This document shows positions 43,744 through 53,053 of a stretch of 64,000 nucleotides of DNA, in pieces. How positions within the stretch are numbered: the first letter of the stretch is position 1; each line of letters starts with the position of its first letter. The stretch spans positions 3,213,501 through 3,277,500 of the forward strand of contig NZ_CP059725.1 of assembly GCF_014117425.1 (NCBI RefSeq). Reading direction: 5' to 3'. The notes under the pieces were generated by a model. The model was not told the DNA's origin. It saw nothing but the letters and a program-made list of their open reading frames with translations, and did not search any database. The stretch is from Bartonella sp. HY038 (lineage in GTDB: Bacteria; Pseudomonadota; Alphaproteobacteria; Rhizobiales; Rhizobiaceae). The translations under genes and the position numbers were made by a program.

Positions 43744-45738
43744 TTAATGTGTTAGCGGTGGTACATAATTATCAAGTTCTTTTAACAGTTCTTGCGCATT
43801 TTGATGGTTCTGCTCCGCCGCAAGATGCAACCATTTTAATGCTTTTTCTTTATCATAATTTAAGTTTTGCTCATTACTATAGAGTTGCCCTAAATGAAAT
43901 TGTCCATCGGCATTGCCTTTTTCGGCAGCAAGACGAAACCAGTGCATTGCTTGCTGTAAATCTTGTTTTACATCCTCGCCATCTTGATAAAGTACTCCCA
44001 AATTTAACTGTGCGAATAGCTCATCTTGTTCAGCAGCAAGATGGAAAAGGCGTAGAGCTTCTTTCATGTCCTTTTCTACGCCTGTGCCAAACATATATAA
44101 AAAGCCAAGGTTAATTTGCGCGCCGGAATTGCCTTGTTCTACTGCGAGTTGATAGAGCTCTGCCGCTTTGGTTACATCTTGTTGAACGCTATAGCCTTGT
44201 TCATAGTAAATGCCGAGGTTAAACTGCGCCCAATGATGGCCTTGATCTGCCGCCAATCCATATAATCTTGCCGCTTCATCGATATTTTTTTTAACGCCTT
44301 CACCATCAGCGTACATACGGGCTAGGGCATATTGGGCGTTATCAAAGCCTTGATCTGCAGCTAATTTAAAAAAATGTGCCGCCTTTATTCTATCTTGTAC
44401 AACATCATTGCCAGCCTCATAAATAAGACCTAAATTATATTGTGCCTCCATATTGCCTTGATCTGCTGCCAATTGACAAAGACGCACCGCTTCTTGCTTA
44501 TCTTGTTTAACACCTTCACCCAATTGATATAGCATTGCTAAATGTAGCTGCGCCCAGTCATGACCGTTTGCGGCAGCAAGGCTATATAGGCGTACAGCTT
44601 CTTGCTTATCGGCAATAACATCTTCGCCAGTATCATATTTAGCCGCTAAGCAAAATTGTGCTTCAGCCATGCCCTGTTCAGCGGCAAGTTTAAAATACTC
44701 CAGAGCTTGTGGTTTATCTACTGCTACCCCATCACCATCGTATAACATGCGGGCAAGATTATATGTTGCAAGGTTATTGCCAAGTTCACTTGATTTTTTT
44801 AAAAGTTTTAATGCCTCTTTTGGGTTTTTAGGAACACCATCACCGGTAAGATGCATGATAGCGAGGCTATTTAGTGCTACCGCATCATTTTTTTCGGCTG
44901 CAAGACGGTTAAGCCGTAGGGCTTCAGCAGTGTTTTTTTCTACACCATCGCCATGTTGATACATATTAGCCAAAAAAGCTTGCGCAAAATTTTGTCCTTG
45001 CTTAGCGGCCAAACGGTACCAATGAATAGCTTTTTGTTTGTCTTGCTTTAAACCTTCGCCGGTCTGATAGGCTATAGCCAATTTGCATTGAGCATCGGCA
45101 TCACCTTGTTCAGCTGATAATTTATACCATTTGGCAGCTTCGCTGCTATCTTTTTCAAAGCCCAAACCATTTTCATACATAAAACCAAAATAATATTGTG
45201 CGGTTCTATTATTTTGCTTTGCACTTAACCGAAATAGCCTCGCTGCCTCAACATAATCTTGTTCTACCCCTTGGCCATTTTGATACATTATGCCTAGGTT
45301 AAGTTGCCCGATACTATCGCCTTGCTCAACCGCCAAACGATAAAGGCGTATGGCTTCACTTTCATTTTGCTCAACACCATCACCATTTGCATACATAAGA
45401 CCGAGGTTTACTTGGGCAGCTACAATTCCTTGCTCTGCGGCAAGTTTGCACCAATGGGCAGCTTCCTGCATATCTTGCATAACACCATTACCCGACAGAT
45501 AAAGCATTGCAAGATTGGATTGTGCTTCTCCATTACCTTGCTCGGCAGCGAGACGAAAAAGCCTTGCCGCTTCTTGTTTGTCTTGGGGGATTGCCGTGCC
45601 TGATAGATACATGGCAGCCAATTGCACTTGTGCCTTGGCATCGCCTTGCTTGGCTTTTCCTTGTAAATCTGAAACTGAAATTTCATCTTTTGAGTTTTTA
45701 AAAAGAAAATTTTTAACAAATTTAAAAATGTTTTTCAT
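43744..45738 (-). CDS. Sel1-repeat protein (17 repeats)
   Basis: The 664-residue protein has a short basic/hydrophobic N-terminus (MKNIFKFVKNFLFKNSKDE) with no clear signal peptide, then 17 complete 36-residue Sel1 repeats and a partial one. Each follows A-Q-x-x-L-(A/G)-x-x-Y-x-x-G-x-(G/D)-V-x-Q-(D/N)-x-x-(E/K)-A-x-R-L-(Y/F)-x-L-A-A-(E/D)-Q-G. It is the third of three consecutive Sel1 genes on this strand, 117 bp after the second. Sel1 solenoids bind partner proteins; in host-associated bacteria they are often effectors or regulators. The partner is unknown. Confidence 0.9.
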   Translation of the reverse strand: MKNIFKFVKNFLFKNSKDEISVSDLQGKAKQGDAKAQVQLAAMYLSGTAIPQDKQEAARLFRLAAEQGNGEAQSNLAMLYLSGNGVMQDMQEAAHWCKLAAEQGIVAAQVNLGLMYANGDGVEQNESEAIRLYRLAVEQGDSIGQLNLGIMYQNGQGVEQDYVEAARLFRLSAKQNNRTAQYYFGFMYENGLGFEKDSSEAAKWYKLSAEQGDADAQCKLAIAYQTGEGLKQDKQKAIHWYRLAAKQGQNFAQAFLANMYQHGDGVEKNTAEALRLNRLAAEKNDAVALNSLAIMHLTGDGVPKNPKEALKLLKKSSELGNNLATYNLARMLYDGDGVAVDKPQALEYFKLAAEQGMAEAQFCLAAKYDTGEDVIADKQEAVRLYSLAAANGHDWAQLHLAMLYQLGEGVKQDKQEAVRLCQLAADQGNMEAQYNLGLIYEAGNDVVQDRIKAAHFFKLAADQGFDNAQYALARMYADGEGVKKNIDEAARLYGLAADQGHHWAQFNLGIYYEQGYSVQQDVTKAAELYQLAVEQGNSGAQINLGFLYMFGTGVEKDMKEALRLFHLAAEQDELFAQLNLGVLYQDGEDVKQDLQQAMHWFRLAAEKGNADGQFHLGQLYSNEQNLNYDKEKALKWLHLAAEQNHQNAQELLKELDNYVPPLTH

Positions 45739-45855
45739 TTTATACTCGCTTAAAGGTTTTTAAATTTATGAAGATAAAAATAGGGAAGTAAAATTATGAT
45801 TTTTTATTTGTATTTTTAAAATATAATAAACGCAATAGGTTTTGATTGGCATAGA

Positions 45856-47829
45856 TTATTTTTTTAACCTTTCTGATGCATCTTCATTACCTTGCGCGGC
45901 GGCCTGTTGGTAAAATTCTAAGGCTTTTGCTATGTCTGGGGCGACACCTTTGCCAAGTTCATAAATGGTGCCAAGATTATATTGCGCAATATCATTACCT
46001 TGTTCAGCAGCAAGCTTATACCAATGCAGTGCCTGCTGCCGGTCTTGTTGGATGAACTCACCTTGTTCAAATAAAGCGGCTAAGGTTAATTGACCAAACA
46101 CATCGCCTTGCTTTGCCGCAAGATGAAAATACTTTAAAGCTTCATCCATATCTTTTGAAACGCCTTTTCCTTGATAAAAAAGTGTGCCAAGCAACAATTG
46201 GGCCCTTGCATATTGTTGGTCTGCGGCGAGACGGAGTAAGCGAACGGCTTCTTGCAAGTTTTGTTTAACGCCATCCCCATCTTTGTATAATAATGCAAGT
46301 AACATTTGTGCATTAGCATTACCTTGATTGGCGGCAAGGCGGTAAAGTCTTATTGCCTCATTAATATCTTGCTTTACATTTTTACCGTTGCAATAGCGTA
46401 GCGCAAGATTAATTTGTGATGCTGTGAGACCTTGTTTTGCTGCCAAATGATAATAAGCCATGGCTTTTTCTATGTCTTGTTCTACCCCGTCACCATTTTC
46501 ATAAATGACTGCAAGATTATGCAACGCTTCGCTATAGCCTTGTTCGGCAGCAAGATGATATAAGCGCAATGCTTCTTTGGTATTTTGCTCTATACCATCG
46601 CCGCTTTCATATAATAAGGCTAAATTATTTTGTGCAGCTTCATGGCCTTGTGCCGCGGCTAATTGAACAAGGCGCAAGGCTTCTGCTTTGTTTACTGCAC
46701 AGCCTTCACCATTGGTTAGCATAACCGCAAGCCTTGCTTGCGCTGGTGCAAAGTTTTGATCGGCAGCTAAGCGGTACCAATGGACTGCTTTGGCAGAATT
46801 TTTTTCTAATAATTCACCTAGATCATAAATAACTGCAAGGTTCATTTGTGCAAATATATTACCAGAATTTGCCGATAGACTAAATAAGCGCAGAGCCTCA
46901 GTTACATTTTTCTCAACGCCCAATCCTTTCCTATAGGCGTTACCTAACTGATTTTGCCCGTTACTATCACCCTGTTCTGCCGCCAATCGATATAATCTAA
47001 TCGCTTCAGCAATATTTTGTTGAAGCCCATCGCCTTTTTCGTAGATAAGGCCTAAATTGGCTTGTGCGCCACTGTGTCGTTGTTTTGCTGCAAGACGATA
47101 CCAAAAAATTGCTTTTTGCATGTCTTGCGGGATGTCATCACCAGCTTGATAAAGATTGGCTAGGGCAAATTGGGCTAGATCAGAACCTTGTTCAGCCGAA
47201 AGCGTGTACCATTGGATAGCTTTTCCTATATCCTTTTCAACGCCAGTGCCATTTTCATACATAAAGCCTAAGCAGTATTGGGCATTTTTAAATCCCTGTT
47301 CGGCAGCATAATAAAATAGCCTAAAGGCTTCATGGTCATCTTTTTTAATGCCATCGCCTCTTTGATACATGGCACCTAAGTTTATATGGGCAATAGCGCT
47401 TTTTTGTTCTATCGCTAATTGGTATAGCCGCACAGCCTCATCATAATTTAGTGGGATGCCGTCGCCAGTTTCATACATTAAGGCAAGATTAACTTGTGCT
47501 GGTACAAAATTTTGCTGGGCTGCAAGCCTATACCAATGCAAAGCCAATTGTTTATCTTGCAAAATACCTTGACCATGTTGATAGGCAAGTGCAAGATTAA
47601 ACTGTGCTTGCGCATTACCTTGTTCGGCGGCAAGGCGATAAAGCCGATTGGCTTCTTGCTTATTGGCAATAACACCATTGCCATGGTAATACATAAAGCC
47701 TAATTCTGTCTGTGCGTATTGATCGCCATTTGCAGCTTGTTCTTGCAAATCAGCAATAGAATCGCTTGGCTTTGTATCGGCAAAAAGGCATTTAAATTTT
47801 TTAAGCAAAAAATTGAAAATATTTATCAT
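45856..47829 (-). CDS. Sel1-repeat protein (17 repeats)
   Basis: The 657-residue protein begins MINIFNFLLKKFKCLFADTK, similar to its neighbour at 43744, followed by 17 complete Sel1 repeats and ending NEDASERLKK. The N-terminal similarity and equal repeat number indicate paralogy by gene duplication. GGGA precedes the ATG by 6 bases. It starts 18 bp after the stop of the first Sel1 gene, so the two are co-transcribed. No secretion signal is visible. Confidence 0.9.
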   Translation of the reverse strand: MINIFNFLLKKFKCLFADTKPSDSIADLQEQAANGDQYAQTELGFMYYHGNGVIANKQEANRLYRLAAEQGNAQAQFNLALAYQHGQGILQDKQLALHWYRLAAQQNFVPAQVNLALMYETGDGIPLNYDEAVRLYQLAIEQKSAIAHINLGAMYQRGDGIKKDDHEAFRLFYYAAEQGFKNAQYCLGFMYENGTGVEKDIGKAIQWYTLSAEQGSDLAQFALANLYQAGDDIPQDMQKAIFWYRLAAKQRHSGAQANLGLIYEKGDGLQQNIAEAIRLYRLAAEQGDSNGQNQLGNAYRKGLGVEKNVTEALRLFSLSANSGNIFAQMNLAVIYDLGELLEKNSAKAVHWYRLAADQNFAPAQARLAVMLTNGEGCAVNKAEALRLVQLAAAQGHEAAQNNLALLYESGDGIEQNTKEALRLYHLAAEQGYSEALHNLAVIYENGDGVEQDIEKAMAYYHLAAKQGLTASQINLALRYCNGKNVKQDINEAIRLYRLAANQGNANAQMLLALLYKDGDGVKQNLQEAVRLLRLAADQQYARAQLLLGTLFYQGKGVSKDMDEALKYFHLAAKQGDVFGQLTLAALFEQGEFIQQDRQQALHWYKLAAEQGNDIAQYNLGTIYELGKGVAPDIAKALEFYQQAAAQGNEDASERLKK

Positions 47830-47847
47830 GGTTTTCCCGCTAGGCTT

Positions 47848-49296
47848 TTAGCTAATAGATCGCGCAATTTCTTTTAAAAATTTAAGTGCATCTTCATCGC
47901 CGCTTTCTGCTGCACAATTAATCCATTTTAATCCCTCGGTTTGATTTTTTTCAACGCCGTTGCCATGATAAATCATGCGCCCCAAATTAAATTGGCCATC
48001 ACTGAGCCCTTGGTTTGCGGCAAGGCGATAAAGGCGGAGGGCTTCTTGATAATCTTGATTTATACCCAAACCCTTTTCATACATTGAACCAAGATTGGCT
48101 CGACCGTAGGCACTTTCTTGATCGGCGGCAAGGCGATAAAGGCGGAGAGCTTCTTGGTAATCTTGTTTAACTCCGTCACCATCTTCATAAAGTGAGGCTA
48201 AGTTAACTTGAGCATAGGCGTTACCTTGTGCAACGGCTAATTGATAATAATAGGCGGCTTTTTCTTTATCTACGTCAACGCCGTCGCCTATTTCATACAT
48301 ATAAGCGATATTATTTTGTGCATATGCTAAACCTTTCGCCGCAGCGAGTTGGTAAAGGCGCAAGGCTTCTTGCTTATTTTGTTCAAAATATTCGCCGTTA
48401 CTATATTTTACCGCTAAATTATACTGCGCCTCAGGACTTCCTTGCGCTGCTGCTAATTGGTAATAACGAATAGCCTCAGTTATGTTTCTCTCAAAATCCA
48501 AGCCATCATGATACTTTTCTGCTAATGCCAATTGTGCCGAAATATTTCCTTGTTCCGCGGCTTGTTTCAAAAAACGTTCGCATTCACGGTTATCATGTTC
48601 AACGCCTAATCCGTGATTATAAAGCCCTGCTAGCATGTATTGGGCTTCATCATCGCCCTGTTCTGCTGCTAAGCGATAAAAATAGGCAGCTTTTTGGTAA
48701 TCTTGTTCAACGCCTTCTCCATCCTTAAAAAGGTGCGCAAGCGTGCGTTGGGCTTGTAAATGACCTTGTTCTGCGGCCAATTGGTATAACCTAACCGCTT
48801 CGCTAATATTTTTTTCAATGCCATAGCCATGTTGATACATGAGGGCTAAATTAATTTGTGCAACTTCATTGCCTTGCTCTGCGGCTAAGTGATAAAGTTG
48901 CGCTGCCTCTTCCAAGTAATGGGGAATATTTTGATCTTGCATATATAAAAGTGCTAAATTAACTTGCGCGGTAGCATTACCTTGGTCAACAGCAAGGCGT
49001 AACCATTCCATAGCTTGTTGTTTATCTTGAGTTACACCTTTTCCCTTGAGATGAAGATAACCCATATAGGCTTGTGAGGCAGCATCACCTTGTAAAGCTG
49101 CTTTGCGGTACCAGTAAGCGGCTTCGGTGATATTTTGAGGGATGCCATCGCCACGCTCATAATTTCCAGCAAGGCATATTTGCGCGTCTAGGCTACCTTG
49201 TTTTGCTTGTTCAATTAAATGTGGAAGTATAAATTGTTTAAGAGGAGCTCTTAAAGATTCATCGTTTAATATTTTAAAAAGCTCATCTTTGTCCAC
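47848..49296 (-). CDS. Sel1-repeat protein (12 repeats)
   Basis: The 482-residue protein has a distinct helical N-terminus (MDKDELFKILNDESLRAPLK...HLIEQAKQG) and 12 complete Sel1 repeats, ending DEDALKFLKEIARSIS. Repeats 10 and 11 are almost identical at DNA level with a 108-bp period (48017 versus 48125), a sign of recent duplication. It is the first gene of the three-gene Sel1 run. A charged N-terminus without a signal suggests the cytoplasm or export by a specialised system. Confidence 0.9.
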   Translation of the reverse strand: MDKDELFKILNDESLRAPLKQFILPHLIEQAKQGSLDAQICLAGNYERGDGIPQNITEAAYWYRKAALQGDAASQAYMGYLHLKGKGVTQDKQQAMEWLRLAVDQGNATAQVNLALLYMQDQNIPHYLEEAAQLYHLAAEQGNEVAQINLALMYQHGYGIEKNISEAVRLYQLAAEQGHLQAQRTLAHLFKDGEGVEQDYQKAAYFYRLAAEQGDDEAQYMLAGLYNHGLGVEHDNRECERFLKQAAEQGNISAQLALAEKYHDGLDFERNITEAIRYYQLAAAQGSPEAQYNLAVKYSNGEYFEQNKQEALRLYQLAAAKGLAYAQNNIAYMYEIGDGVDVDKEKAAYYYQLAVAQGNAYAQVNLASLYEDGDGVKQDYQEALRLYRLAADQESAYGRANLGSMYEKGLGINQDYQEALRLYRLAANQGLSDGQFNLGRMIYHGNGVEKNQTEGLKWINCAAESGDEDALKFLKEIARSIS

Positions 49297-49532
49297 GAAA
49301 ATGCTCCAGCACTAGTAATTTAAGTCTGATCTTATTTTATCGACTATGTATAATTAACCGCTATAATGACTTTTAAGCAATAAATTTTCTTCATTGTTTA
49401 AATAATAGATTGAAAAATAAGCGATAGACAGAAGCTATTGTTCTTTTGGTATTTTATGTTCTTTAAAACTTGTGAAAGAATAGAAAAAATATTCAATATT
49501 TATGCGTTTAATTATAAATGAATGGAATTATT

Positions 49533-50279
49533 ATGGAAAATTCTAATCGCTTTGAAATAACTGATGGGGTCTTATTAGAAATTACTGAAAGTCCAGTGTT
49601 TTCAGACGCAACAATTCACTTTCAGATTGCGCCTACAGGAATATTTGCTTATTTGATAAAATCTCAAAACATCGACATTTGTACTCCATATGATATATTA
49701 ACAAGCCAAGATATTTTTTGCTTTGATAAAAATGGGGAGTTCTCTTCGGTAAAATGTGCTTCTTCTAATCAAAATAGGAAGACAAAAATATATGACCGCC
49801 TTGATTATAAAAAAATAAGATTTGGAAAACTATCTTTATCTGGCACATTGCTGCCTTTTGAGGGAACATCATTTAGATATTTAAATCAAGATGAAAGATA
49901 TTACCTTTGTTTTTACAAGATTGAAGATTTAAAAAATTCAGAAATTATTTTTTTATCTGATGATTTTGCTTTTATTATCAAAGATAGAAAATATGTTGGG
50001 TGGTATTTGAAAAATCCACTAAATTATTTATGTGACGAGCATATTCAACCCAAGCTACCATTTACTGATGTTAACGATGCTGATTATGAGGTATTTAACA
50101 TTTTTTTAAATGTATTTTCTGACAATCGACTTTATGAATTAGATGAAGATTACGATAAATTAGCAGTTGAGATTTGGACTATTATTTCTAAAGTTGCGCC
50201 TAAAATTCAAAACGAACAGCGTCGTCAAATATTTTTAAATGCAGCCAAATATTATTATGATTTGAACGTTTTTGAGTAA
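49533..50279 (+). CDS. Hypothetical protein (248 aa)
   Basis: The product is unrecognised. It has no signal peptide or membrane segment, is very rich in Asp, Phe, Tyr, Ile and Asn, and looks like a cytosolic alpha/beta protein (RFEITDGVLLEITESPVFSD, then SFRYLNQDERYYLCFYKIEDL, ending QRRQIFLNAAKYYYDLNVFE). Such acidic, aromatic-rich singletons are common among immunity proteins, but no toxin is beside it. ATG 49533 follows GGA at 6 bases and is preferred over ATG 49518. It is divergent from the Sel1 run and next to a tRNA. Confidence 0.65.
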   Translation: MENSNRFEITDGVLLEITESPVFSDATIHFQIAPTGIFAYLIKSQNIDICTPYDILTSQDIFCFDKNGEFSSVKCASSNQNRKTKIYDRLDYKKIRFGKLSLSGTLLPFEGTSFRYLNQDERYYLCFYKIEDLKNSEIIFLSDDFAFIIKDRKYVGWYLKNPLNYLCDEHIQPKLPFTDVNDADYEVFNIFLNVFSDNRLYELDEDYDKLAVEIWTIISKVAPKIQNEQRRQIFLNAAKYYYDLNVFE

Positions 50280-50382
50280 AACTTAATTTATTTTGAAAAT
50301 TTATGATTCAATGAAAATTATTGACTATTAAAGTTTTCACTGCATCTATTGGGAGTTCGTTAATAAATCAGTTTTTAGGAAA

Positions 50383-50457
50383 CTGGAGCGGGCGATGGGA
50401 TTCGAACCCACGACCCCAACCTTGGCAAGGTTGTGCTCTACCCCTGAGCTACGCCCG
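50383..50457 (-). tRNA. tRNA-Gly(GCC)
   Basis: The 75-nt minus-strand gene begins GCGGGCGTAGCTCAGGGGTA, has anticodon loop TTGCCAA (anticodon GCC), the T-loop TTCGAAT and an encoded TCCA end. The acceptor stem GCGGGCG/CGCCCGC pairs perfectly. It is identical to the copy at 56212-56286 and lies in the opposite orientation, with about 80 bp of shared upstream sequence. Confidence 0.97.
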
Positions 50458-50540
50458 CTCATTTAGCGTATCGAAGCATTGCGCTTCGTTTCAAGACTGG
50501 CGTTATATGCCGCAATGGTGTTGAGAATGCAATAACAAAA
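50383..50540. repeat. Inverted repeat, left copy (tRNA-Gly plus 5' flank)
   Basis: The tRNA and about 83 bp of its 5' flank are repeated in inverted orientation at 56132-56286. In the flank the copies differ by about three substitutions and one single-base indel. Both contain a CGAAGC/GCTTCG hairpin 5' of the tRNA. The intervening DNA spans about 5.6 kb. Confidence 0.85.
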
Positions 50541-50839
50541 TTTGTTTTTTGCAAAAAAAAATGCAACCACTTGTTTTTATAATAAAATTTATCAATCTAT
50601 ATTATTGGATTTTTGTGATAAAATTTCGCCTTGGCAAAGATTTGATTCTTTTTTTTAATATATGAACACTTATATAATAAATTTAGATCCTTTTAGTTTT
50701 GCTTTTGAGATGGTATTAAAAAAGACAACCACCAATTTACCGCAGCTTATGAGGCTGATAAATGCTTTTGCTGTTGCTTAACCAAGCATCAAGCCTTAAA
50801 TCAAAACTACATTTATTAAATCAAAGGATTCTTAGCAAA

Positions 50840-51886
50840 ATGGCGCAACGAAAAGCCCATGAGGTGGATGGTTTTATTCTCAAACCCTCATCAACTTTTC
50901 CCATCGTTCTGGTCTATGGGCCAGATAAAGGTCTTGTGTCCGAACGCGCAACACTGTTTGCTAAAAATACTGGCATTGATTTACAAGATCCGTTTTCAAC
51001 TTTAAAAATTGATGCAAGTGAAATTGATAGCGATCCTGCCCGCCTTGGTGATGAAGCTCGCACCGTGACGCTTTTTGGTGGTCAGCGTTTAATATGGGTA
51101 CGCAATGCAAGCGCTCAAAAAGGACTTGCCGACGCGGTTAAGTGGTTAATAGCAACACCGCCACAAGGCGCTTACGTCTTAATCGAAGCTGGGGATTTGA
51201 AAAAAGGCGTGACTGGCTTACGCGGTATTGTCGAGGCTGGTTCCTGCTCCATGGCACTTCCTTGCTATAGCGATAATCAAAGTGGCATTGATGCGCTGAT
51301 TGATCAAGTGCTTGATGAATTTTCCATGAAAATATCTATGGACGCGCGTAAATGGCTGCGTGAAAGTCTTGGTGCTGACCGCTTGGCATCACGCGGCGAA
51401 TTGGAAAAACTCTGCTTTTATGCCAAGGGCCAAGATGAAATCAGCGTAGATGATGTTGCTCATGCGGTAAGCGATGTCAGCGCGCTTTCGCAAGATGAAA
51501 TTATTGATACTGTGCTTTCTGGCAATATTGATAGTTTTAACCAGCATTTTGATCGGCAGGTTGAAAGCGGCGCAGCCTTATTTCTTGTATTAAGTGCAGC
51601 GCAAAGACAATTTCAACAATTAATGCAAATGCGAGCTCATATGGATAATGATAGGGCATCAGCGAGCCAATTGGTAAAATCCGCTCGTCCGCCAATATTC
51701 TTCAAACGAGCACAAATTGTAGAGCGCGCATTAAATAGCTGGACGATGCCGCGCATCATTCGCGCTATGGAGCGGCTGCAAAACGCCGTTCTTGAAAGTC
51801 GTAAATCGGCGGCACTTAGCGTGCCAATTATCCGTCAAACATTGCTGGCTTTAACGGTTGAGGCTGCCCGTTCATCACAACGTTGA
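50840..51886 (+). CDS. holA: DNA polymerase III subunit delta
   Basis: The 348-residue clamp-loader delta subunit opens the beta sliding clamp. It shows the delta signature FPIVLVYGPDKGLVSERA near the N-terminus, LFGGQRLIWVRNA, the ALPCYSDNQSG region and a C-terminal collar domain (LVLSAAQRQFQQLMQMRAHM...). The frame extends 26 codons further upstream to 50762, but ATG 50840 has AAAGGA upstream and gives the usual family N-terminus MAQRKAHEVDGFI. lptE, its normal upstream neighbour, is absent; a tRNA-Gly lies there instead. Confidence 0.92.
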   Translation: MAQRKAHEVDGFILKPSSTFPIVLVYGPDKGLVSERATLFAKNTGIDLQDPFSTLKIDASEIDSDPARLGDEARTVTLFGGQRLIWVRNASAQKGLADAVKWLIATPPQGAYVLIEAGDLKKGVTGLRGIVEAGSCSMALPCYSDNQSGIDALIDQVLDEFSMKISMDARKWLRESLGADRLASRGELEKLCFYAKGQDEISVDDVAHAVSDVSALSQDEIIDTVLSGNIDSFNQHFDRQVESGAALFLVLSAAQRQFQQLMQMRAHMDNDRASASQLVKSARPPIFFKRAQIVERALNSWTMPRIIRAMERLQNAVLESRKSAALSVPIIRQTLLALTVEAARSSQR

Positions 51887-52268
51887 TAAAATGATAAGCG
51901 AACATTGACGTTTTTAAATGCCCTATAAATTTTACGGTCTTGGTGGATTTTATATTGGCTTTTCTTGAACTCTTATCTTCATCTGCACAATGTGCATTAA
52001 AACTTGCGAAGACTTATTTGGGGCTTTTTTTTAAAAGCCAGTTGAATAAGAGTTTGAGCGTTTACTCAACCTTCAAGGTTTAAATTTATATTTTAGATTG
52101 GATAATTATAATATATGCCTAGTTAAAGCCAAAAATAAAACTTACGAATATGTGGTATACACCACGTACTCCAAAATTTGGGATGGCGAAGCCTATGTTT
52201 ATTGGCAAGCGTTCATCCTAAGCATTTTATTATAAAAATTAAATGCGCTTATTATAAATGGACAAAAT
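51887..52268. other. Intergenic region between holA and the PAP2 gene
   Basis: About 380 bp, with no supported ORF. A GTGGT-ATAC-ACCAC inverted repeat occurs near 52152-52165. No terminator is clear. Confidence 0.4.
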
Positions 52269-52832
52269 ATGCTTTCAACGATTGATACATTTTTAGCTCA
52301 AAGCCTTGCTGGCAGCAGTGAAACTCCAACATTGATCATTTGGTTTGGAATTTTTTGCGCCAAAGGGCTGCTTTATTTTATACCGCTTCATTTATTACTT
52401 TTATGGTTTGCAGGGGGGAAGTTTGAAAGACGTGCCGCTTTGACAATTGTCGCAAGTATCATAACTGGCTTATTTATTGGTTATTTAATAAGCCTTGGAT
52501 TTTATCGAGAACGCCCCTTCGTCGCTGGTATTGTTGAAGCACTTATTCATCATTCGCCGAATGCGTCATTTCCGTCTAACCACGCTACCATTTGTGCGGC
52601 TTATTTTTTCAGTCTTTATTTATTACGCTATAAAATGGCGGCAAAATTTGCGCTTGGCTTATTAGTTCTTGTCTGCTGGGGACGTATTTTTGTTGGTGTT
52701 CATTATCCTTTTGATATTTTGGCAGGCATTATCGTTGGTGGTCTTAGCGCTTATGGCTGCACCCGCTTTGTTTTGCCTAGAATTCCAACGATTTTAACTG
52801 CTTTTCCAACTCAAAAAATGGAAAATAGATAA
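52269..52832 (+). CDS. PAP2-family phosphatase (undecaprenyl-diphosphatase-like)
   Basis: The 187-residue inner-membrane acid phosphatase has the PAP2 triad: RERP (80-83, motif 1), PSNH (102-105, motif 2) and GRIFVGVHYPFDILAG (138-152, motif 3 with R139, H145, D149). Five to six transmembrane helices are visible. BcrC-like members recycle undecaprenyl diphosphate; lipid A phosphatases are related, so the substrate is uncertain. It is a single gene. Confidence 0.88.
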   Translation: MLSTIDTFLAQSLAGSSETPTLIIWFGIFCAKGLLYFIPLHLLLLWFAGGKFERRAALTIVASIITGLFIGYLISLGFYRERPFVAGIVEALIHHSPNASFPSNHATICAAYFFSLYLLRYKMAAKFALGLLVLVCWGRIFVGVHYPFDILAGIIVGGLSAYGCTRFVLPRIPTILTAFPTQKMENR

Positions 52833-53053
52833 GCTGCTCTTATAATTTAACAAAGCTGATAAGCCTAAATCTATTAAAATGCATTTATTTTTGTTTTAAA
52901 ATGCTAGCAATGATTCTTACTAAATAGCCTTGCTTCGGCAGAATATATTATTAGAATCTAATGTTTTAGGTGATGGCGTTTTTAAATCACTTGTAAGTCA
53001 GGCGTAATGCCGATAAAATGCGCCAAAAGAAATAAAAAGGTATTTTGACCAAT

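Noticed and set aside
43744..49296. CRISPR-like or satellite repeat array
   Set aside because: The regular 108-bp periodicity comes from Sel1 protein repeats in three open reading frames. DNA identity between most units is low, and there are no spacers.
50321..50524. 67-codon plus-strand ORF with GRWDSNPRPQPWQGCALPLSY
   Set aside because: It is the antisense translation of the tRNA-Gly gene, a well-known false protein. The same applies to the frame at 56095-56331.
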